Shown: positions 28,501-43,500 of the stretch, one piece after another
How positions within the stretch are numbered: the first letter of the stretch is position 1
How the letters are laid out: every line of letters begins with the position of its first letter
NCBI GenBank assembly: GCA_963680875.1
Contig: OY804579.1
Span: forward strand, 12,043,506-12,107,505
DNA from: Bathymodiolus brooksi
Taxonomy: Eukaryota > Mollusca > Bivalvia > Mytilida > Modiolidae
Reading direction: 5' to 3'
DNA: 64,000 bases
Translations under genes and position numbers: made by a program
Notes under the pieces: generated by a model
Databases searched by the model: none
The model's input: only the letters and a program-made list of their open reading frames with translations
What the model was told of the DNA's origin: nothing

Positions 28501-31500
28501 CTTTATGGGGAACAATGAGTAAGTCTTGTTTATCTTCTCGTGCATGTATTGTAGTTTATGAACTTTGCATAACTTGTTTTTAATTCTAAATCTTCGAATG
28601 GTCATCCTCGTAAATCCAAAATAAGTAATATGGTCTGAGAATCCTAAAATCCTAATGTACGTCTATTTCTTCCATCAAAACAACTTTTATCTAATATCAC
28701 TGCTTGTTTTCTTTTCAACAATACATCTCAAGACGTTATAACACATTTTGATTTTGAATATCAGAAAGTTTCAACACTTTATCATGTATTCAACAAATAT
28801 TATTCAAATGGTATTAAAATTCAATTGATTTTTTTTTACTACAAATGGGTGTGGCTAAATTTGCAGTTGTCAATTTCCATTTCAAAAGGGATCCATGACA
28901 AGTCAACTAAAATTTCTGTTTCACGGTTCATTTATCAATGTAGAATAACTCTTAATAAAATTAATGTTATAAATTTCAAAGTGCAATGAATAATATCTAT
29001 CATACACAATATAACCTATACCGTATATTGATTTGAACAATTCTTTGTACATATTAATTTCTGATCACATGTACAACCACTATTGTATTGGGTGCACTGG
29101 GGGGCGTGGTTATTAGATGTAAAAATTTAAATTTTTGTTCTAATTGTGTTTCTGGTACTAAAAAGTGCAACACTATCTTCATATAATATGACAAATAATT
29201 ACTGCCATTAATTTATTGATGCTTAAAAAAAACCACTATTTCCATCATACATAATTAGTTCATATCAGAAATAAAAAAATCTATACGATTTTATGTCAAG
29301 GAAACAATTGTCTCCCAATCATTATTGATGTAATGATGAGACATGATGTTCCAAATAAGGGACAGGGGAAGTAACTCTGTCAATCCAACAAGGCAAAGGG
29401 AAAGAACTCTGGTTGCTCTATAAGGGAATAGATTTATACAAACCAAACCGACCTCTTAGCAGCTGATTTGGTGTCCTTTTCCTCTTTTTTATCCTCTGGT
29501 TTCTTGTCGGTTTTTGAGTCGGTAGTTTTCTCCAAAGTCTCCTTTTCCTGGGTTTCAGTCAAGTTCTCTTTGTTTGGTTCATCTTTAGAAGAGGGCATTT
29601 CTTCAGGTTTTGCCTCCTCTGTTTTGGGTTTTTCATCTTTGGACTCAACTTCTTTTTTACCCTCTGTCTGAGTAGCCCCAGTGTCATCTTTAGAATTGAT
29701 CAGGTCTGCATCTAAATCATTCTGTGTGTCATCCACGTGAACAACCAAAGATTCTGAGTCAATTTCGGGTGCATCAACTTTGACTTCTGTCTTTTTTCCT
29801 GTACTAGCAGTGGAACTTTGAGGCTTGGTATCCATCTTCAGAACCTCTTTTGGAGCTGGTTTTTTAGATGGCATTTCCTTCTTGGGTTCAGATTTCTTAT
29901 CCTGATCAGAAGATTGGACGGCCTCTGCTGATTTTTCAGCAGACTGAACAGGCGCTAAAGAATTTAAAACATATCTTGATTGGCAAATCTACACAAACTT
30001 CATGATGCATTCCAATATACAACTAATTAATCAGAAAGTTATTATCATAATCTATTATGAGATGGGACCATTTTAATATGTGGTAACAACCCTTTAAAAT
30101 ATGAAGAAAATAAACAATATTAAAAAGCCTCCGCCTGCCATGGTAATTTTTACCTGTAATTTTTATATATTTTGATTGATATATCTATCAAAATAGTGCA
30201 TATGTTTGAACTTCATCACCATGCTATTACACTATTGTTATTGGCTAAAATCTCTCTAGTGAAGTCTTTATCAAACATATTTTCAATGACACAGGAGTCT
30301 AATAAGTCAATAGTAGTACTGCATTATAATGAATTACTTCAGTAACTTCTAGGCAGCTTAAGATTGTATTTAAATATAATTTGAAAACTCTTGTCTACTA
30401 TGTATTCTTCCTCCAAAATTTATTTTTTCTTCCAAACGACATTCCTGGAGAAAATAGCTGTAGGTCCAACATATGTTTGCAGATTAAACAAGCTATAATA
30501 CGTCCTCGTCACCAGACAGAATAGATCTTCAGTTTTTCTGCAAGTCAATATATCTTCTTTATTGTCCTTTGAAGTACATAAAGAAAATCTTCTCTTTTCC
30601 TCAAAAAAATAGTTCTCTGTTTAGTTATATATACTGTATCCATATTACTGTGTTTTCATTAGTTGTTTACCAATACTTCTAGGTTTAAACTTTGGTCTCT
30701 GCATCTTTGAAGAATTTCACTGAAATCCACACTATCAGCTGAATGAATTATATTAACAACTCCTTCCCTCTGTGCATTATGTTATTGTTAAATCTCCTTC
30801 TGTGTTGAATCTGCTCATGCAAAAACTATAATAAAATCATATTGCAGTTTTTAAAATTTGTTCTTCTTGGACAAAGTTCCATATCAACTGACATGTAAGA
30901 TTCTCATTAAATCTGAATCCACTGAATTTCCTTCATTAAATTTCAAGCCAATTATTCAATAATATATTTTGGTCATCTTCTATCCACTTGAATTTAAAGG
31001 GTTTGTAAATGACAGCTTCTTTACTAGATGTTATCAGTCATGGTTTATGGTGTTTAATGCCACTTTCAACAATATTTCAGTTCTCAGTCATGATTTACTA
31101 GTATAGTACTCAATCCTTGGTCAGCAATATATATCTCCAATAGACTCCATGATTCAGTTTAAACTTCCTGGTTAAATATTCAAATACAACGAGGCAACTA
31201 AACAAAAGTAATTGCTGTCTCAAGACTCATGAATCTGTACACCTAAAACAATCATCAATATGCCTATTTTACTTTTCCAGGAATACAGGAAAGCAGTTGA
31301 TTTCTCCTCCATTCTTCATGTCTGCTTCATATTACTATGGTTTACCAAGGAAAGCATTCCTGTGGATATTTTCCTTCATTTTCCTTACCATGACAGAACA
31401 GAGGCTTATAATCAACAGAAAATCAACAAAGCTAATTAATTTAGTATGGTCGGACTTATTTTCCACAACTTATAACAAAATTAAAACGCTTCGTTTTGGT

Positions 31501-34500
31501 TTAGGTTCTGTATTACACCACGAGCTCACAAATACAGGTAGTTAATGAGTACACTAGACCACTAGATTGGACCTTTTCCTGAACAAGGTGTGGTTTACGT
31601 TTAGTGAAATTGTGTTATTTAAATAATAGAATGGAGGATATGGTAACAAACTTACCTTCAACTTTCTCTACAGATTTATCTGTTTGAGGTTCTTCCAACA
31701 TTTTGTTGGACTCCTCTACCTTTTTCACAGTTTCAGAGACAACCTGAACAGCCTCCTCAGCTGATTCCACTGCAACTGTCTTTGCTGGCTCCTCAACAGT
31801 TTTCATTGGTGGTTCTTCAGCTGGTTTCTTAACTGGTTCCTCAACCTTCTTTTGCTGTTCTACAATTTCTGCTGGTTTCTCTTCAACCTCCATCTTTTCA
31901 GCTTCTTTTCCCTTATCCAGTTTTACTTCATCTGTTTTCTGCTCATTTTTAATATTATTCTCTGAAATCTTTTCTTCAATATTAATATTTTTTTCCTCTG
32001 CCTGTTCAACAATGTTTTCCACACATTCCATTTTCTCCTCTGTTTTTACAGATTTTTCTTTCAAATCAAGCTCTGTTCCTTCTATTTTTGAATCTTGGTC
32101 CTGAAATACATTTAAGACAGCAAACTTCATTGACTATGTCAATACATTAGAAACCTAATATTTTGGTACACAATTGGCTGTATACAGTACATATTAATGT
32201 ACAATGTATATTACATGCTCCTTAAAGGGGCCTGTCAACTGATTGTACAGATAATCCATGTATTCATGAACATACCAAAAACCAAAAGCTTTCAAGTATT
32301 GCTCATACCTGATTTTTATAGGCAACACAAAATATATGAAATTCCTTGTCAGATAGTGACAATCAATTAGTGATGGGAATCGTTCACATTTTCAAGATCG
32401 ATGATCGTTAAACCAACATTGATCGTGACCGATCATCGGTGACAATTACCTACTAAATACACTTACTGACTATAATTACTCAAATAGTCTTTATTTCAAA
32501 AGTATGATGGACAAAAGAAAAGATTTGAATAAAATCGTATCATATATTTACAAACTATAATTTTTCCATTTGTAAACAAACATTAATTTAGATCAAAACA
32601 AAAGATCGTTTTCCATGTGTGTAACACCTGATATAAAATGGACTATTCTGGGCAGTAGATAAATAATAGACTAGTCCAAATATGTGTATTAACTCTGAGA
32701 GTCTGAAGTACTGTGGGATAAAACTGCAAGATGTCTGTCAGTATGAAGATAAAAAAAACAACAAAGAATAAAATTAAATATATATATATTTTCGACACTA
32801 GGAATCAGAATCGACCACGATGTTAAAGAATGGCTCATCGGATCGTATGACGATGTCCGACTGATTAGTCGATGTTGTCGATCATCAGTGCACCACTACA
32901 ATCGATAGTAAGGTTTTGGCTAGTTGAATTGCATCATCCTTATTTTCTATTTATAGTAACAGCGGCTTTGTTAGTTGATAATTTTGAAAGTAGATAGTAC
33001 GCCATGCTGGGTCCAATTTTTTTTTTTACAGATTAAGCTTAATTTGCCTATTTTGCAAAAAATCATAAAAAACATCAAATTTCTAGGGAAAATCAATATT
33101 TATTAAACAACTCATTTACATAAAGCTTCACTTTAAATTTCAGGACTGGGTTGCACAAACGCCAACTGAGTTAATAGTGAATTAAGATTTAATAGTCTAT
33201 TAAATCGCTAATTGTAAAATAGTTAATAGTACGAGTTTATAATAGCGTTGCTTGATCGTCAATTAGACGTTCTATTAGTTAATAGTAAATTGACCTTCAA
33301 TTAAATTAAAATTGATCCCATAATTCATTATGGCGTCACCCATCTGTTTATAACAACTTCTTTTAAATCTCTAGTTTTTTCTTCTTCTGATAATAGCTGT
33401 AGAAATTATATGCACGTTTTTTTAAGGACGGAGTTCACTGATTTTTTAATGCGACAGGTTGCTGCAAAAGTAGCTGTGGAACCGTCGTGCATACATGTGC
33501 GGTCACACGATACGATTTTCCATCCGATATGCTTTCAACAAAAATCTTATGATGTTAACACAAAAGTCGAATAAAAAAATTGTTTCAAAATCGGTTGGTG
33601 TTCTATTTTCATCGAGTCTGATGAGAATTGTATCATGAGAACTGTAAAAGAAATTCGGTGTGATTTTAATTGAAGTATGAATTTAGTGAACATTTTAATG
33701 TTCACCTGTTCACTGATAAAATCAGTGTTTGTCATTTTGTTTATTTCCTACTTTCCCCATTGTTCCGTTTGAACAGCTTTTGCAACATTTCAAAAGAATA
33801 AAAAAAAAACACAACATAATATTTGATGTCTTCTGTAATAAGTATTCTGCCAAGCTCATGCATGACGCAGACATCTATCTTAACTGATATTCAATTAATT
33901 GAAAAATAATCACCAGTTCCCGATTTTAACAAGGATTACAATTATACAAGTATCAGATGATTTTACATGTATATCCACAACAGTTAAATATGCCACCCCG
34001 TAATCATATATAAAATGTAAGAAAAATCAATTAAATAGTTATTGTATATTAACGTATTGACGAGAAAGACTATATTGTATTATTTTCTGAAATGTTTCTT
34101 TGAACATCCAGAATATATATTTATTTATTTAGAAGGAAAATATAACTCTTTAAAAGGAAATTAAATTATTTTAGGCACCATATAATTGTCATAGTTGCAC
34201 ATTTGAACAAGAGCACCGCCCACGGGTGCTGGACGCTCGACTTTTTCGTATCTGATATTAAACTGCAAACAATTTACAAAGTTATACATACTTCTAACTT
34301 GTCAACAGATTGGGGTCAACACTTTCTACAAGTGTATTGAGTTTCAAGTTAATAGCTTTGATAGTTATGGAGAAATTTTAATTATACTAAAAAAATATCC
34401 CTAATTTCTATGTTCTATGTCGAAACAAGGGCAGATACCTCTGGATATACAAATCACAGGGTCATCTGCCTTGTTGTAATTGGTTTCTCTTTTGATAGTG

Positions 34501-37500
34501 AACAAGTATTCCAAGTTTCAAATGGATACCTTTGACAAAAAACTTAACCGACCCAGACGACAAAAGCAGACTTTTTGAAATTCGTCGGACCGAGGGGGCA
34601 GAAAATCACAAGGACCGGCAATACTGCTAAGTATGCCGGTCCGGGTGTCTGACAAAATGTTTTGTTGGTGTATTTTATTTTGCACCGTAAATCAGAAATG
34701 CCACTGGTATGCCGGAACGATCACGGTCATCTCGGAATTAGATTCTGCTTCAAATGACATTTACTTCTTAAACATGCAACTGTTTCCATGATAATTCTAT
34801 TAATCATTGTATTTTTATAGCTTAAACTGGTTGTGATGCATCAACGTGATCATTTCGTGTGTTTATATTTGAAAACATGGCGGGTCGTGTTTTTATTGTT
34901 CCCATCACCGATTCCGTTTAAATTTTAGAATTTTGTAAATTCCGGTCCTGCAGAAAATTATTAGATTTTTTTTTCCTCCTCAAAAAGTCTGCAATAGCTC
35001 GACGTTTTTTCCTCGAAAAGTCAAGTTAAAAATGTCAACTGTGTCAATAATATGAAAAACAAAAATAATACACTTTCACTTTACACATGAAAAGGGGGGG
35101 AGGGGGTTTAAAATTAAAACAGTATTGATAATTGTGTATTTCATTGGAAATCTTTCTTTTAATAATTTGTACACTTTTTGTCACCTATCTTCCATCTTTT
35201 TATGTAATCTACGCTGCAAGATACATAAATATATGTAATTTTAAGGATATTGAATCAAAAATGAATTACTTATTTCAGTTGTGAAACAGCCATGATGCCA
35301 GGATTCCAGATCAAGGAGTGAGTGAGTGAGTGATTGTTGCTTAGCGCCAACTCAGCAATTTTTCAGCTATATCATGGCGAGAACAAGTTAATTTTCAATG
35401 AAATGATGATAAGGTCCGTTTGTACTAGACCAACACGCTTAGTTGGATGTTTATAGTGCTAGCTCACTGAAACAACACTACTCGGGTTGACACTCGGACA
35501 CATTATTCTGATTCCGAGCCAACTAGTCTTTACTCTTTCTCCTTAAGGGAATACGATACAGTAGCAAGGGCATATAATTACTTTGCCGAATACCGCATGT
35601 TATTTTTGCGACGTCACAGTAACGGGCGCGACATTTTCCGCGGAAGTTGCATCGACGTCATAAAAAGCCGATTGCGTAAAAATTTGAAAGCATCTGCTTC
35701 AAGCCGAATAATGTCGTTTTTAAAAGAAGGAGAAATATGCCGTCGGAAAAAATGTTCAGAGCACTTGAAAGAGTTGGATAGGAATGTTGGTGAGACAGAG
35801 GTAGACCAGACAGACGCAAACCCTGGAACTGTTGAGATTGTATATGCAAGAATTTGCATTGAGGGAGAAATCAAGGTAAGAAATATTAAAATCAGTTCCA
35901 AGTTGTGTTTTCATATATATGCATTTTTATTCAAACAAACATTATTTGATATACAAATGAATGCATTCCCAGTTCCAATTTAAAAACAAATGAATAATAT
36001 TGAAAATGGTGTATGCCCAATTCAAATTGTAATTTTTTTTTCAATTAACAAATTGTTGCAGATTCAACCAGAGGCTCTCAAGAGCCTGTATCATTCACCT
36101 GGTTATAAAAAAAACCAATTGGTCCTATGTAAAAACTATGTCCTGCAGTGGTAGTCATCTTGGAATTACGATCAACATAAAAAACACAAAGTTTGTAAAG
36201 GACCTTCCAATGATTGATGCATAGTTTAGGTTCAATCAGTGCAATAGCTTCAGAGAAGAAGATATTTCTGTATTTTCCCGATATGGTCCTGTGTTAATAC
36301 TATGACCTGTGGTGGCAGCCATCTTGGATTTCCGATCGGCATAAAAAACAGAGGACCTTCCAATGATCATTCCTGGGCAGTTTGGTTTCAGAGAAGAAGC
36401 GTTTTGAAACATTTTCTCCATAGGGTCCAATGTTAAACAAGTCCTGCCGTAGCCGCCATTTTGAATTTCATATCAGAACAAAAAACGTGAAGTTTGTAGA
36501 GGACCATCCAATGAACATTCATGTACAGTTTGGCTTTAATCATATTTGTAGTTTCTGAGAAGAAGGCATTTGAACATTTTCCCATAGGGTCCAATGCTAA
36601 TCTATGTCCTGCGGTGGTGGCCATCTTGGATATCCGATCGGCATAAAAAACACACACCTTGTAGAGGAACTTCCAATGATCATTCCTGGGCAGTTTGGTT
36701 TCAATTATCCAAGTGGTTTCAGAGAAGAAGCGTTTTGAAACATTTTTCCCATAGGGTCCAATGTTAAACTAAGTCCTGCCGTAGCCGCCATTTTGAATTT
36801 CATATCGGAACAAAAAACGTAAAGTTTGTAGAGGACCATCCAATGAACATTCATGTACAGTTTGGCTTTAATAATATTTGTAGTTTCTGAGAAGAAGGCA
36901 TTTGAACATTTTCCCATAGGGTCCAATGTTAAACTAAGTCCTGCCGTAGCCGCCATTTTGAATTTCATATCGGAACAAAAAACGTAAAGTTTGTAGAGGA
37001 CCATCCAATGAACATTCATGTACAGTTTGGCTTTAATAATATTTGTAGTTTCTGAGAAGAAGGCATTTGAACATTTTCCCATAGGGTCCAATGTTAATCT
37101 ATGTATTACGGTGGCGGCCATCTTGGATTTCCGATTGGCATAAAAAACATAAAATTTGTAGAGAACCTTCCAATGATCATTCCTGGGCAGTTTGGTTTCA
37201 ACTGTCCTAGTGGTTTCAGAGAAGAAGCGTTTTGAAACATTTTCCCCATAGGGTCCAATGTTAAACTAAGTCCTGCCGTAGCCGCCATTTTGAATTTCAT
37301 ATCGGAACAAAAAACGTAAATTTTGTAGAGGACCATCCAATGAACATTCATGTACAGTTTGGCTTTAATAATATTTGTAGTTTCTGAGAAGAAGGCATTT
37401 GAACATTTTCCAATAGGGTCCAATGTTAATCTATGTATTGCGGTGGCGGCCATCTTGGATTTCCGATCGACATAAAAAACGTAAACTTTGTAGAGGACCT

Positions 37501-40500
37501 TCCAATGATCATTCATGGGCAGTTTGGTTTCAACTGTCCTAGTGGTTTCAGAGAAGAAGCATTTTGAAACATTTTCCCCACAGGGTCCAATGTTAAACTA
37601 AGTCCTGCTGTAGCCGCCATTTTGAATTTCATATCGGAACAAAAAACGTAAAGTTTGTAGAGGACCATCCATTGAACATTCTGTACAGTTTGGCTTTAAT
37701 AATATTTGTAGTTTCTGAGAAGAAGGCATTTGAACATTTTCCCATAGGGTCCAATGTTAATCTATGTATTGCGGTGGCGGCCATCTTGGATTTCCGATCG
37801 ACTTAAAAAACATAAACTTTGTAGAGGACCTTCCAATGATCATTCCTGGGCAGTTTGGTTTCAGAGAAGAAGCGCTTTGAAACATTTTTCCCATAGGGTC
37901 CAATGTTAAACTAAGTCCTGCCGTAGCTGCCATTTTGAATTTCATATCGGAACAAAAAACGTAAAGTTTGTAGAGGACCATCTAATGAACATTCATGTAC
38001 AGTTTGGCTTTAATCATATTTGTAGTTTCTGAGAAGAAGGCATTTGAATATTTTCCCATAGGGTCCAATGCTAATCTATGTATTGCGGTGGTGGCCATCT
38101 TGAATTTTCGATCGGCATAAAAATAACATAAACTTTGTAGAGGACCTTCCAATGACTATTCCTGGGCAGTTTGGTTTCTATTGTCCAAGTGGTTTCAGAG
38201 AAGAAGCGTTTTGAAACATTTTTCCCATAGGGTCCAATGTTAAACTAAGTCCTGCCGTAGCCGCCATTTTGAATTTCATATCGGAACAAAAACGTAAAGT
38301 TTGTAGAGGACTGTCCAATGAACATTCATGTACAGTTTGGCTTTAATCATATTTGTAGTTTCTGAGAAGAAGGCATTTGAACATTTTCCCATAGGGTCCA
38401 ATGTTAATCCATGTCCTGCGATGGTGGCCATCTTGGATTTCCGATCGGCATAAAAAACAGAAACTTGGTATAGGACATTCCAATGATCATTCATTTACAG
38501 TTTGGGTTCAGTTAGTTCATTAGTTTCAGAGAAGAAGATCTTTAAAATTTCAGCCAATCAGAGCATATTATTGGCCCTGGCAGCCATATTGAATATCCGA
38601 CTGGAACGAAAAACAGTAACTTTGTAGAGGACCATCCAAGGAACATTCCTGCTAAGTTTGGTTCCAATCGGCCCAGTGGTTTCGGAGAAGAAGCTTGAAA
38701 TGTGAAAAGTTTACAGACAACAGACGACGGACGCCAAGTGATGGCAATAGTTCACCTGGACCTTTGGTACAGGTGAACTAATAAAGATATATGCTGGCAG
38801 GATGGGAGACGAATAGTTGAACTAAAAACACTAGCAGAGCAATTAAACGCATGTGACGGTTGTGATACACCGTTAAATCTAATGAACATTGACCAAGAAC
38901 GTTTGTACGGGTTCGGCAGTTACTTATCTATTCGCTGTACAACTATAGCCGTTCTCTTTCATTTATTTCATTCTCCGGTTGCGTTGCCCTTTCATCCAAT
39001 CCAAGGAAAACGGCGGGAAAGATTTCACGACGTTTTACCTATTAAAATACATTGTAGGGTAATTTGGCGCCGAAATTGACGATGTCTAGGTTTGTCATGA
39101 AAAATGCACGGTTTTTGTTCTGTGGCTAAAAAACAAGCACATGTACCCCCTTACTTTTTGTTAAAATTCTAAATAAAATCATTGCAAGAGTATCATGACA
39201 AAATTTTAAGAAAATATCAATTGTCATTTTTTTTCTACATGCAAATTTATTCATGAAGAAACCACTAAATAATCCATATTCCACAAATAAGTAGAATTTT
39301 TGGACTACTTAATCTGTTATTGGCAATGTACATGTTCATCATCTTTGAACGAAATTATCATAGGAAGCTATTGCAAAAAACCGGATGCAATTATCTTTTA
39401 CTGTTTTGAAATTGTGATATTTTCTTTACCGCTATAAAAATCCGTTTTTTAAAAATTTGTCGAAATTCGATCGTAAATATCTCGAAAACTAAGTCACAAA
39501 GGTATATTTTTCTTTGCATATTTGGAAAGAGCATGTCGAAATTGACCACTGACCACATCACAAATTTTCATGAAAAAATCAATTGGCAATCCCTACTGTA
39601 TCGTATTCCCTTAATGCTACGTGCTTAGCGGAGAAGCAACAACCAGACCAAGGAGAAAAGCTCGTTCCTAATACTTTCATAATGTTTTTTTTTGTTTTTT
39701 TTTATTATTTACAGGATTAAATCATTTTCATATTCATACCCCGACCTGCTGATTGTTAAATAATTCTAAAATTTATATAAAAAACTATCGTATCAAAATC
39801 AAATGGAAAGTTTGATAGTGTGATCACTTTGGCCATTTAACATACCTGTGTCATCTATTATGATGTTTGTTATCTTACATTTTTTTAATTTATTGTATTT
39901 CTCCCAAATCTATATCGGGAAAAAGGTTCCTGTTCTGTCAAATCATTCACTGCAAGTTGTCTATAACAGTGATTGTTGGTACAATTAAGAATTTAATAGC
40001 GCTCAATTGTACAATTAAATATATTCGAAAGTTATAGTCTATTAACGTTAATTGACGTTTGTGCAACACAAATAATTCACTATTAACTTTAATTGTACTT
40101 TTAATAGTAAATTAACTTTAATTGTGCTTTGTTCAACCCAGTCCAGCTTATTATAGTTCATTATGTAGTTGTTCTGGTCATTTAAAGAACAAACAAATTA
40201 GTAATGTCAGCCATCTTGGATAGAAGTTGAAGTCAAGATACAATTTTGAAAAGATACCAGCCAAGGAACATCCCAGCTTAGTTATGGTTTAATTGGATCA
40301 GTGGTTTAAGAGGAGAATTTCAAAATCAACCTAATTTGCATATTTCCTGTAACACATCATACATTGTACCTTTAATTAAAATCAGACTGTTCAAATTTCA
40401 GCTCATTTAGAAGAAAATGTAGTTTTATTGGCTCTGTACACACATTTTACTCCAATGGTCTATTCATGGAAACAGCAGCTTTCTATTATTAGTGAAACCT

Positions 40501-43500
40501 GTCATCTTGGATGGAGATTGGACATTTCGGATATAATTTAGAATGGCGACCACCCAAAGTCCACTCTAGCAAAGTTTGGTTAATATTAGCCAGAGTTTCA
40601 GAAGAGAAGATGAAAATGTGAAAAGCTAACATACTTCATATATATATATACAACATAATGTATATGGACATATGAGATATAATTTAGAAAATGATGCATG
40701 ATGGCAAATGCTCACCCTGATTACTCAGGTGAGCTAAAAAGAAATAATTTAAATCAATTTATTTCAATTTTTAAACTGGATAAATCAATTCATTTCAATT
40801 TTATCAAAACTTGCTGATTACAAACATGATCATGGTCAGATTTTCATATTTTTTTGTCGGCCATTTACTTCCTCTAATCCAAAACATGCTGGATTATACT
40901 GAGCACATGTCACATGTCATTTATATAATGATCATGCAGTGATAAGCTTGACTAAGTGTCAGTGTGGAACTGGATTAAATAGACAGCCAAAATCCAGCTG
41001 ACTTTAACATTGTCAAAACAATGATCAAGCTGTTAGCACAAAATCAACAGGTCAAAAGAACATGTATTTTTATCATATAACAAACAAGTCTTTGATTATA
41101 CTTTTATTGCAATATGTAACCTGGTGCATCCAATTTTCTTAGTATAGCAATTATTAATTATTTTGTTTACAAGTGAAAGTACTATGAAAAACAAAGTTAA
41201 TGCAATTTATTTGGTCAAAATTGGTTAAGTAGTTTCCGAGATATTGAATTTTAAGGTCCGCTATTCTTGATGATTCTGGACATATTCAATGTAATGTTTT
41301 TATATGCAAATATGGCACCGAAAAGGTGACATAAATACAAAATATAGCAGAAAAATGACCATAACTTCGAAAATATGAAAGATAATTTCTTGAAACTTGG
41401 CATACTTGGAGGTCGTGATGTCCCATTTGATACAAGCCTATTTTCACAAAAACAATTCTAATTAAGCACGTTTCTAGGAGTGTTTACCATGGCAACGGAT
41501 GAAAAAAAATGAAATACTACTTCCAAACAGCTATTTTTCCATAAATGCAAATAATAGGACATGGTTCTCTTTATACAGACCCTCAAAATTTGTATCCCTT
41601 AAATTTTTCAAACTTTTTTTTACAAATTTAACAGAGAAGCTTGGTTACCATAGCAACGAAATAGGAAAAAATTTAATATTTCCTTTCATACTGTTTACTT
41701 TCACCAAAGAATGATATTGTACGGGAAATAATTTGAATATAAGATTGTGTATAGTTAGTAATAATGTTAAAGTTTCTTCTATTTCTGGATAATTCTAGAA
41801 GTTTCCATGGAAACACTGAGAAAAGTGTGATTTTACCGTAATACCATACCCCCCCCCCCTTTTCAAGTTAAATGGTTGGTCCCTATATACTTTATATGCT
41901 GCATCCCTGTTCCCCAACTTCAATTTTTTTAAATTCCCAAGTCATGAATGTCATTCATAGATGCAACAATTAAAGCAGTTTATAAAGTGGTATACAAATA
42001 TGCAAGAAGAATTTAAGTTGAAGAAAGACATGCAGTTTTTTTAATTTCTCGAGTAGCTCGGTCGTAAAGAAATTATGCCATGGGCATTATGGAAATGTGA
42101 CAGAATAACAAGTAATCTATCTGATTGTGTTAGCAAAATCCCGGTTCCGAATTAATATAAAATAATACCTCGATTTTTGTGCTTCAACGCGTGATCGACA
42201 GATCGAAACACGCCATTGATTTTAGTTGCTAATACAATAAGCGCTGTCATTTTTTAGAGCGTCTTTTGGAGGTCGCGACCTTTATTACAAACAGGAAAAG
42301 TTGATATCGCTTTATTTTCGTATAAAATGTAAATTAGATGGTTTGACAGAAAAAGCTCTCTAGATTTTAATGATATAATTTTATTCTCAATATTCCGTCA
42401 TTAACAATGCGCAAATTTTGTTTAAAACAATTAAATCGAAAATAAGATATGAAACTCCACGTATATCATCAATAAAGTGGTACGAAAATAAAGCTAGAGA
42501 AAACGCAGATTACTACGACACAAATTTTGTTTTTGTAATCCTCGGGGCGATAATGGCAAACATAGGCTGAAGTTTGGTACCGGAGACATTTTTACGGTCA
42601 AATTATGACGCCGCAATATATATTCGTAGATAACGTCGTGTTCAAACGCTTGCATTTTCGTTTAAAATGTCACGATCGACACTAAACTTATATCAAATTA
42701 AAGAGCAGAAAACGATCTTTCTAACGAGGTAGGTTTCGTCAGAAAAGCCACATGATTAAAACAAGAAAACAGGTTAAAACACAAGGTTAAATCGGCAAAA
42801 TACTGTTACGTCCACAATGACGTTGTATTAGTGATGCACCAGGTTACAAAATGATCCATCAATGTTTTATTAAGCTAAGGGAAATATATAAGAAATGGTA
42901 AATGGCATCATAGATCATCTATTTAGAATTTTTCAACATATGCAGCTTAATTTCAGGTGAGATTTATGTGTGTAAACCTGGATATTCATACAGTTTGTGA
43001 TCAATCAAGTCTAGATTTTCAGAATTATTTTTTTTATTCATTTTCATATACACTAAACCCAACATATTTTTCGGATTATTTTATTAAAACTGCAGACATA
43101 TAGAAAATTACTGACAACCTGTCCGACATTCAGTCTGAAACTACCTGTCTGATCGAAACAAAATCTGCTTGACCGAAAAAAAATATATGTAAAAAGGGAT
43201 ATTTTTACATTATAGATCTAGTAACTCAACTGTTTCAAATATGCAACATTTCTGAATTCTGGCCTCTGGGTTACATGAGCAAAAAAGGAACGACTATCTA
43301 AATAAAACCGTCATACTAAATCTATAAAACAGTTATAATCTCACCTTTTGTTTTTCTTCTACTTTAGGTTCTTCAATGACTTTCATAACCACGTCGCTAT
43401 CAACAGTGTCAGTCTCCATTCTTTCTTCTGACACTTCCTCATCTTTTTTCACTTCTTCTACTCCATTTTCCTCTTTTTTCCCCTCACATTTGCTGTCGTC

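Larger units (their letters stand above)
35547..39610 (+). mobile_element. TTAA-flanked DNA transposon remnant with transposase-like exons
   Basis: Perfect 18-bp terminal inverted repeats GGGAATACGATACAGTAG (35,547 and, inverted, ending 39,610), each flanked by TTAA (35,543-35,546; 39,611-39,614). TTAA duplications are known for piggyBac and Kolobok superfamilies. Without the inserted 2.7 kb element it is about 1.35 kb, so it is a deletion derivative. Two exons of a transposase-like protein remain. Confidence 0.75.
33144..40144. mobile_element. ~7 kb region bounded by inverted GGACTGGGTTGxACAAA ends
   Basis: Left GGACTGGGTTGCACAAACGC (33,144) and right TTTGTTCAACCCAGTCC (ending 40,144) are inverted; a second inward copy GACGTTTGTGCAACAC lies at about 40,054. 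TTAATAGTAAATTAA-like runs fill both subterminal zones. Probably an old DNA transposon whose interior is now mostly other elements; superfamily and target duplication unresolved. Confidence 0.55.

Noticed and set aside
28405..28605. 66-codon Lys/Arg-rich minus frame in intron E-F
   Set aside because: No splice phase match, no domain, no repeat relation; chance frame.
32160..32365. Short additional SAFB exon between C and D
   Set aside because: Exon C and D phases already agree and no in-frame sequence with both splice sites was seen.
35597..35983. 128-codon plus frame taken as a complete gene
   Set aside because: It has a clear GTAAGA donor at 35,876 and sits inside a TTAA transposon; treated as exon 1 of a transposase-like remnant.
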